The position numbers were made by a program, and so were the translations under genes. From assembly GCA_937912115.1 (NCBI GenBank), contig CALDOI010000105.1:1-48263 (forward strand): a stretch of 48,263 nucleotides of DNA, written 5' to 3'. Of this stretch, positions 43,301-48,263 are shown in pieces; position 1 is the first letter of the stretch, and each line of letters opens with the position of its first letter. Under the pieces are notes generated by a model. It searched no databases and was not told the DNA's origin. It saw only the letters and a list, made by a program, of their open reading frames with translations. Origin of the DNA: an uncultured Bacteroidota bacterium (GTDB lineage: Bacteria > Bacteroidota > Bacteroidia > Bacteroidales > F082).

Positions 43301-45262
43301 ATATTCACATTTAACTTCTACATTTCCAAGGAAGTGCATTCCAAGTTCAATATACCCTGCTCCCTGACAATGCTCACATCTTCCGCCTTTATTGTTAAAT
43401 GAAAATCTTCCTTTTTTATAACCTCGGTTTTTAGATTCGGGTTGTTTTGAATATAAATCTCTTATGTGATCGAATAAATCGGTATAAGTCGCCGGGTTAC
43501 TACGGGGTGTTCGGCCAATTGGTGATTGATCGATTTCAATAATTCTGGATATTGGGGTTGAAATATCAATTGACTTACATCCTCTAATTTCGCCTGTCAA
43601 ACTCTTTCCAAGAACTTTGTGTACTAGTGTTGATTTTCCAGCACCGGAAACTCCGGTTACCACATTAAAAGCATTAAGCTTAAACTCGATATCTATATTT
43701 TTAAGATTGAATTTATTAGCACCTAATATATTAATTGTTCCACTTTGTGGTCTTGTACTTTTTGATATTTGAAAATTGTCCGTTGCAGAAATTGCTTGTG
43801 CTGTAAGACTATTAGGGAATGATGCACTATTATCTATAAGCTTGTATACTTCACCCTGATATATTACTTCTCCACCGTTAATTCCTGCCTTCGGGCCAAT
43901 ATCAATCAGGTAATCTGCTGATTTAATGGTTTCCTCATCATGCTCAACAACAACCAATGTATTGCCATTATCCCTTAGTGATTTAAGCACTTTTAGTAAC
44001 TTTTTATTATCTCTTGGGTGAAGTCCGATACTTGGTTCATCAAGAATATATAATATACCTTGTAACCCGCTCCCAACTTGTGATGCAAGCCTTATTCGTT
44101 GTGATTCACCTCCTGAAAGAGTAGTCGATTCTCTGGAAAGTGTAAGGTAATCCAGACCAAGCAATTGTAGATACTCCAACCTCTTTATAACATGATCGAG
44201 TATGTTGTCAACGACTTCTTTTTCATATGTGTGAGAGGATAATTGTTGAAGGTATGAATGAAGATCAACCAATGGCATCTCACTTAATTCACAAATATTA
44301 TTGCTATTAATATAAACTGATCTCGCTTCTTTTCTCAGTCTCGTACCATTACATTCATTACACACAAACGAGCTTGCAAACCTGAGTATATTATCATTAC
44401 GATCTCTTCGGAGGATTTCTTCCATAATGGGAATCATCCCCTTGTAATAATTTTCTTCACGGGGTAGAGCAGTAATTCCTTTCCACTTTAGTCTTGACTC
44501 AAGTGAATGTTTACCGAAAAGTATTTTTATTCGCTCGCTGCCAAACATTATTACATTGCGTTGATCATCAGTTAGATCTTTCCACGGAATATCAACTGAA
44601 AACCCATGCTCGTTGCATACTTTATTAAGTTCGTCAACACGAACCTGAGAATAAACAATATAGCCTGTTGGTGTTGTTGGAACAAGAGCCCCTTCACGCA
44701 AAGTTAAGTTGCTATCTGCAATTAGTTTTTGAACATCTATCTGTTCAGTTATACCCAAACCTTTACATTTGGGACAAGCCCCATAATTCGAATTAAACGA
44801 AAATAGTTTTGAAAGAAGTTTAGGAAGATCTGTTTGGCAATTATTACAGGAAGTTGATCCAGACTTAATAATATCATCACAGTTTATACAATGTTGATTC
44901 CCAATTCTTGCATATAGTAGTCTCAAATAATCGTATATCCCCGACATTGTCCCGACAGTGGACCTGGGATTTGCACCTACTGCTTTTTGACTGATTGCCA
45001 GAGCGGGCTGTAATCCGGTTATTTCTTTTACATTGGGTTTTTCAAGTTTCCCCAAATACTGTCTGGAATATGAGGAAAATGATTCCAAAAAACGTCTTTG
45101 ACTTTCCTTATATATTACATCATATGCTATCGTTGATTTTCCTGAACCCGATACACCTGTGATTACAGTAATAGAATTATGAGGAATCTGAATATCAATG
45201 TTTTTCAGATTATTTTCTGAAGCACCAATAACCTGAAGTCTGCTATTATTCTTTCTTGACAT
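40322..45262 (-). CDS. Double-length UvrA-like ABC ATPase (two tandem UvrA units)
   Basis: This 1646-residue protein consists of two UvrA-type units joined near residue 841 by a Lys-rich linker (TPTKKKKQIVKS). It has four ABC modules with Walker A near residues 36, 536, 873 and 1353, and LSGGE signatures near 379, 717, 1202 and 1535. C-terminal zinc modules (CxxC..CxxC) are present in both halves. In ordinary UvrA a UvrB-binding domain sits after the LLxARxG region; here the first half has only a short CINC..CNNC finger and the second has no finger at all, so UvrB binding is probably lost. Start chosen at ATG 45262, because an exact -7 box covers the alternative TTG at 45283. It might protect DNA or act in drug resistance. 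Confidence 0.9.
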   Translation of the reverse strand: MSRKNNSRLQVIGASENNLKNIDIQIPHNSITVITGVSGSGKSTIAYDVIYKESQRRFLESFSSYSRQYLGKLEKPNVKEITGLQPALAISQKAVGANPRSTVGTMSGIYDYLRLLYARIGNQHCINCDDIIKSGSTSCNNCQTDLPKLLSKLFSFNSNYGACPKCKGLGITEQIDVQKLIADSNLTLREGALVPTTPTGYIVYSQVRVDELNKVCNEHGFSVDIPWKDLTDDQRNVIMFGSERIKILFGKHSLESRLKWKGITALPREENYYKGMIPIMEEILRRDRNDNILRFASSFVCNECNGTRLRKEARSVYINSNNICELSEMPLVDLHSYLQQLSSHTYEKEVVDNILDHVIKRLEYLQLLGLDYLTLSRESTTLSGGESQRIRLASQVGSGLQGILYILDEPSIGLHPRDNKKLLKVLKSLRDNGNTLVVVEHDEETIKSADYLIDIGPKAGINGGEVIYQGEVYKLIDNSASFPNSLTAQAISATDNFQISKSTRPQSGTINILGANKFNLKNIDIEFKLNAFNVVTGVSGAGKSTLVHKVLGKSLTGEIRGCKSIDISTPISRIIEIDQSPIGRTPRSNPATYTDLFDHIRDLYSKQPESKNRGYKKGRFSFNNKGGRCEHCQGAGYIELGMHFLGNVEVKCEYCKGKRFNTETLEIEFKGKNIFNVLEMSVDEAVLFFDGELKILRILDQLQKLDVGYLKLGQSSTTLSGGEAQRVKLASELYKTSKGHNLYILDEPSVGLHKADITYLLKALNNIIDNGNTVIVIEHDIDIIKQADHIVDLGPEGGEMGGQLIFQGSPYELLNCTESYTGQALQDFLNHKETTPTKKKKQIVKSNIRFEGVTTNNLKNINIEIPINKTTVITGVSGSGKSSLAFDTIYSESRNRFTESFSTYARRMMSKVKKPELEQCSGLTPAIAVRQTRFKKNPRSTVGTVTEVFDLYRLLFSRFGKDTNDKPTNLSSSMFSFNKLEAACDECKGIGSIIIPDPDKFITSPYKSLIDGAMDGTSPGKFFGDKNGQYINTLLRVGIEKEIDFSLPYSALDETSQKIALYGTGSQLYEVEWNFKRGNRTGIHRMTTTWQGLINYLNEDYQIKRDGKRGESFKPIMTEILCSRCHGTRYKSIITDVKFAGLNIAKLSMFSISGAIEFFKDLEIKLNSSEYAKCKSTIHQIINKLIPLDNIGLGYLSLNRATSTLSGGESQRLRISTQLASDLCGLTYVLDEPTVGLHSYDTINLMKAVDSLKNNGNTVLIVEHDPDVISKADHIIDMGPGAGERGGEIIAQGSLSEIEKNLKSITGQFLNKRNNYNHRDVSNMEPAITIAGAYANNLKNIDITIPTNCITSITGVSGSGKSTLVFNVVSDSYKAGKAINCKKISFNNFDSISVIDQQQIGTLPLSTSATYTGLFDLIRDKFAKQKDSINRGFKKSNFSFNSQEGRCPVCKGMGSLKVSMDFLSDVWIVCDTCHGNRYQDSVLEVKHLGKSIIDVLKMEVDEALKFFMLDPEITNILQVLKDIGLGYIKLGQPTNTLSGGETQRLKLATELIKETGSSCLYIFDEPSTGLHMKDVEKLIEVTNKLVDGGNTVIVVEHNLEIIRASDWIIELGPEGGERGGGIIYAGNFDGLINCNRSYTSKAINNL

Positions 45263-45280
45263 TTCTGTTACTTCTACAAT

Positions 45281-45288
45281 CAAATATA
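45281..45288 (-). promoter_or_regulatory. -7 promoter box of the UvrA-like gene
   Basis: On the minus strand TATATTTG matches TAnnTTTG exactly, 18 bp before the ATG at 45262. This gives the gene its own promoter and rules out the longer TTG start. No clear -33 TTTG is seen. Confidence 0.5.
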
Positions 45289-45390
45289 TCCAAGCGTATA
45301 ACTTAGTAACACTTGATAATTAATCTTTTTAGCTTTTTCTTTGTGCTTAATAATACTAATATCTGTGATTTTTAGCTAGATTTTTTTTAC

Positions 45391-45429
45391 CACTAAGGAT
45401 CACAAAGTACATCACAAAGGAGCGCAAAG
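45391..45429 (+). repeat. 10/12/10-spaced CACAAAG repeat, single copy
   Basis: CACTAAG, CACAAAG, CACAAAG and CGCAAAG start at 45391, 45401, 45413 and 45423 (spacings 10, 12, 10), preceded by TTTTTTTTAC. It has the same build as the elements at 24865-24994 and 35712-35750. Confidence 0.75.
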
Positions 45430-45544
45430 GTAAGGCATGTAATTGATTTTCTTAGCGCCACTTTGACTAAACCCTCGTGCTATCACCCTGTTTGGGGCGG
45501 CTATCGTGTACTCACATCTTTTGAAAGTCCATATCGGAGTCCTT

Positions 45545-45576
45545 GTCATGCTGAGTGTAGCGAAGTATCTCTACAC
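45545..45576 (+). repeat. Dispersed GTCATGCTGA..GTAGCGAAGTATCT word
   Basis: This is a GTCATGCTGAGTGTAGCGAA-type sequence. From memory, it is common between genes of many Bacteroidetes. The minus-strand or plus-strand translation gives CHAECSEVSL, a phrase typical of these repeats. The remaining gap from 45430 to 45690 has no gene I would accept. Confidence 0.5.
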
Positions 45577-45690
45577 ATATGGAGCTTATGCAATATTTGT
45601 TGGTACACTGTAGCTTCGGCAGGCAACTTTGTGGTTAAGAATTATTTTTCATCAAATTGTTATGAACCCTTCTTTCACTCTTTGCTTTAA

Positions 45691-47661
45691 CTATGATATT
45701 GCCTTACGTGCCTTCAGTATATACTTTGCTCTATCCAAAGGATTTACTCCTCTAAATGGGGTTGTTTCACCCAACTCGATGGGGCATTCTTTATATCCAT
45801 GAAATTTAGTAGCAAATTTTCCTTTACCACCTGTTAATGAACTAAATTTCGTTGAGTAATCGAGTGAGGTGGCTACAGGTATTTTTCCTGTTAAACTAAA
45901 CTTTTCATTCTCAATTGTGGGAATTCCAATTTCAGCCCTGAGTTGCGTTAAACTACCCACAATACTTCCCAGCTTATCTTCGTTGGCAGTAATTGAATAT
46001 TCCAGAATTGGTTCCAATAGCTTCGTGCCGGTTTCTTTCAGCCCTTTCATAATAGCCATTGGTGTGGCAACTGCAAAGTCACCTGCTCTTGAGTGAATAT
46101 TGTGATCTTCATCTCCTATGAGAGTAATATTTAAATCTGTAACTTCCCATCCAAGTGGCCCTTGTAATAGTGCTTTGGGTATGGTCCGTTCAATTTCATT
46201 TTGGTATCTTCCAGCAATGCTATTTACTCCCACAATCGAATTATACTTTATTCGGCTATTTCTAGCCCCGGGTTCTATTTTAAATCGTACTACTGCCCAA
46301 CAAGGTTTAGGCATAGTATATTCTTCATATGCTTCAAATGATGCAGTCGGAGTTTCTTTATATATAACCGTTGGTTTTCCAAAATCTACGGCAATTTGAA
46401 ATCTGTTGGAAAGTACAAATTCAAGTATCTCCAACTGTATTATCCCCATTATTTTAATATGTAATTCACGTTCATCCTTCAGCCATATCAAATCTATTGT
46501 TGGATCCTCGTCTGATAATATATGCATTGCAGATACCAATGTTGAATAATCCTCCTCATTCATTGGTGAAATTTTTGCAGTAAGCATTGGAGTATTAAGG
46601 CTTATGCTTTCTTTAATATGATCAGAGTTGCCTATTATATCGCCTGCTACTACACTACTCAATCCACATATAGCTGCAGTATCTCCTGCCAATAGTTCAC
46701 CCACATCAACATATTTCTGCCCTTGCAGTTTCCTGATTTGACTTACCTTTTCTTCGTCCCTATTATTCTCTATCTGGATAGTGTCTCGGTTTTTTATTGA
46801 ACCGTTAAATAAGCGGACACTTGCAATTTTACCAATGGTTTTGTCGTGTTCAACCTTATAAACTATTCCCGAAAGTGGTTTTGAACTATCACCCATTGCA
46901 ACTGGCATGTATTCCGTAATTACCTCTAATAATTCATTAATTCCAATATTATATTTTGCCGATCCAAATAAGATAGGGAAGAGTTCATTATTATGAATTT
47001 GATCTTTTAATGACATTTCAAGTTTTTGAGAATCTATTTTTTCACCAACTAGGTAAGCATCCATTAGAATTTCATCATTGTTAATAATGGATTCGATGGA
47101 ATGATCACTCAAACTACCGAATGAGTTGCTATTGACAGTATTACTTATTTCAACAGCATCACTACCCTCATTAATAACCGACTGCATTACAATTATATTA
47201 GAAGTTAATTCCTTTCTAATCTCTGCAATTACTGAATCGATATTTGAACCCGCACGATCAATTTTATTAATAAATAGAATTGATGGGATATTGGCTTTTT
47301 GAAGTGCATTCCAGAGTGTAATAGTATGGGCTTGAACGCCTTCGGCAGCCGATATAACGAGAATTGCACAATCCATTGCAAGCATTGAACGCTCTACTTC
47401 CGAGGAGAAATCAACGTGCCCTGGTGTATCAATTAAGTTTATATTAATAGCATTCCATGTAAATGAAGCCGAAGCACTCCGAACGGAAATCCCCCTTTCC
47501 CTTTCAACTGCAAGCCAATCGGTTTGTGAAGTACCTTTATCAACGCTACCGATTGTACGTGTGACACCACTTTTATACAGGAACAGCTCAGTTATTGATG
47601 TTTTGCCTGCATCAACATGAGCAACAATTCCGATATTAATAAACTTTTTATTGTCTTGCAT
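45691..47661 (-). CDS. Tet(M)-type ribosomal protection GTPase
   Basis: This 656-residue EF-G-like GTPase has G1 AHVDAGKTS (residues 14-22), G3 DTPGHVD (78-84) and G4 NKID (132-135), and the SVDKGTSQTDWLAVERERGISV switch region, which fits the Tet(M)/Tet(O) branch rather than EF-G. The C-terminal part has VIYKETPTASFEAYEEY and a VTDLNITLIGDEDHNIHSRAGDF-like domain IV. Such proteins dislodge tetracycline from the ribosome. It is a divergent chromosomal version and activity against tetracycline is not certain. It lies upstream of the double UvrA gene on the same strand with a 428-bp repeat-filled gap. Confidence 0.88.
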   Translation of the reverse strand: MQDNKKFINIGIVAHVDAGKTSITELFLYKSGVTRTIGSVDKGTSQTDWLAVERERGISVRSASASFTWNAININLIDTPGHVDFSSEVERSMLAMDCAILVISAAEGVQAHTITLWNALQKANIPSILFINKIDRAGSNIDSVIAEIRKELTSNIIVMQSVINEGSDAVEISNTVNSNSFGSLSDHSIESIINNDEILMDAYLVGEKIDSQKLEMSLKDQIHNNELFPILFGSAKYNIGINELLEVITEYMPVAMGDSSKPLSGIVYKVEHDKTIGKIASVRLFNGSIKNRDTIQIENNRDEEKVSQIRKLQGQKYVDVGELLAGDTAAICGLSSVVAGDIIGNSDHIKESISLNTPMLTAKISPMNEEDYSTLVSAMHILSDEDPTIDLIWLKDERELHIKIMGIIQLEILEFVLSNRFQIAVDFGKPTVIYKETPTASFEAYEEYTMPKPCWAVVRFKIEPGARNSRIKYNSIVGVNSIAGRYQNEIERTIPKALLQGPLGWEVTDLNITLIGDEDHNIHSRAGDFAVATPMAIMKGLKETGTKLLEPILEYSITANEDKLGSIVGSLTQLRAEIGIPTIENEKFSLTGKIPVATSLDYSTKFSSLTGGKGKFATKFHGYKECPIELGETTPFRGVNPLDRAKYILKARKAIS

Positions 47662-47683
47662 AATTTTTCTAAAAACAGATTGA

Positions 47684-47691
47684 CAAAAGTA
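47684..47691 (-). promoter_or_regulatory. -7 promoter box of the GTPase gene
   Basis: TACTTTTG on the minus strand matches TAnnTTTG exactly and lies 22 bp before the ATG at 47661. No leader peptide or attenuator of the tet(M) kind fits in so short a leader. Confidence 0.5.
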
Positions 47692-47789
47692 AAAAGTATT
47701 TATAGCTTTAGGTAGGGCTCAGTTGGATTAATAATGAAAAATTGATTAGTTTTGTTTTATCGGATTTAGATCATAAACATTGCTTAAAT

Positions 47790-48263
47790 ATGCTGAAAAA
47801 CCTGCTTATTGTTTTGTCAATATTACTTATTTCAACTACCAATGGCTTTACTCAAAACAAACTGGATAATTATCAGACTGATACTGCCTATGTTAATCAG
47901 CTTATAGATAAATGTAGTAACTTATTATTTTATTACCCAGATAGTGCAAGTTTATTTGTGGATACGATTCTTAAAATCTCCGAACAAATCAATTACGAAT
48001 ATGGTTTGTATAAGGGTTATAATTCAGTAGGAGTTATTTATGGAATGATAGGTGATCAACCAGCAGCCATAGCTAGTTACAAAAAAGCATTTCCATACGC
48101 TTCTGTAGACCATCCGCGCAAAAAAGCTGTATTATTGAGTAATATTGGTTTAGCATTTGGGAGGATGTATGATATTGATAGTGCTACCTATTATCTTGAC
48201 AGTACAATAAATTTTTCAGTTCGTAATAATGTATCTGATATATGGGTTAAAGCACTGTTTGAT
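47790..48263 (+). CDS. Secreted TPR protein, incomplete at the window edge
   Basis: From the ATG at 47790 the frame is open for 158 codons to the end of the window. It starts with a signal peptide (MLKNLLIVLSILLISTTNG) and continues as TPR-like helix pairs: SINEYGLYKGYN-type segments such as YEYGLYKGYNSVGVIYGMIG, AAIASYKKAFPYAS and KKAVLLSNIGLAFG. In Bacteroidetes such N-termini usually lead to a membrane segment and a histidine kinase or a helix-turn-helix output, but that part lies beyond the window. It is divergent from the GTPase gene. Confidence 0.75.
   Translation, partial: MLKNLLIVLSILLISTTNGFTQNKLDNYQTDTAYVNQLIDKCSNLLFYYPDSASLFVDTILKISEQINYEYGLYKGYNSVGVIYGMIGDQPAAIASYKKAFPYASVDHPRKKAVLLSNIGLAFGRMYDIDSATYYLDSTINFSVRNNVSDIWVKALFD

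Noticed and set aside
45463-45690. A 75-codon plus-strand frame between the UvrA-like and GTPase genes
   Set aside because: It covers a dispersed GTCATGCTGA-type repeat (CHAECSEVSL phrase) and lacks protein-like composition.

Overview
The window looks like chromosomal DNA of a Bacteroidota (Bacteroidetes) species, probably an environmental Bacteroidales/Marinilabiliales-type organism. The support is: AT-rich DNA; several starts preceded by the Bacteroidetes -7 box TAnnTTTG; many lipoproteins with a late lipobox; FISUMP-domain lipoproteins; LytS/LytTR regulation; a TPR-type protein; and several families of short-period intergenic repeats. I saw no rRNA, tRNA, CRISPR array, transposase, integrase or phage gene. 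All assignments come from reading sequence and recognising families, not from database searches.

Layout. 1-2253 (minus): an ABC export operon, with an intact HlyD-type adaptor, an ATPase gene broken by one in-frame stop inside its signature motif, and a permease collapsed by a large internal deletion. 2486-3571: a membrane-anchored metallo-beta-lactamase-fold hydrolase. 3568-7069 (minus): a translationally coupled LytS kinase / LytTR regulator / five-repeat lipoprotein operon. 7372-11947 (minus): a small secreted protein, a DksA/TraR-type protein, and a run of MarR, pirin, YceI, dual CDGSH protein and two methyltransferases that reads like a redox or electrophile stress unit. 12135-13950 (minus): an isochorismatase fragment, an NTF2-like protein and a DUF2975/XRE pair. 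14286-21220 (plus): a carboxypeptidase-regulatory-domain protein, the aspT-aspD aspartate-to-alanine proton-motive cycle, rlmF and a DUF3795 protein.

21355-26735 (minus) is the most system-like locus: an ArsR-type repressor with its own operator/promoter followed by eight genes, namely a CxxC thioredoxin, ArsF-like and ArsG-like proteins, an ArsP-type permease, a DGC-type metal-binding protein, a membrane-anchored thioredoxin, a lipoprotein and a predicted outer-membrane barrel. Together they would span both membranes. 26943-35604 holds a C69 dipeptidase, small membrane proteins, a PKD/FISUMP lipoprotein, a PIG-L deacetylase, a 2TM protein, an Ntn amide hydrolase and an alpha/beta hydrolase. 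36097-39065 is a second compact unit: a class V aminotransferase (cysteine desulfurase-like) with an extra N-terminal half-domain, a CPNC thioredoxin, a small membrane protein and an exported DsrE protein, suggesting persulfide handling. 40322-47661 (minus) pairs a 1646-residue double UvrA, lacking the UvrB-binding domain, with a Tet(M)-type ribosomal protection GTPase. The window ends inside a secreted TPR protein.

The spaces between genes hold three kinds of short-period repeat (7 bp, 8 bp, and a 10/12/10 bp CACAAAG array in four copies), GC-rich palindromes, a duplicated promoter region, and several remnants of dead genes (FtsX permease, isochorismatase, a short membrane-protein start, a possible PNGase-F-like gene, and a metallo-beta-lactamase C-terminus). 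This points to an actively decaying, repeat-rich accessory region.
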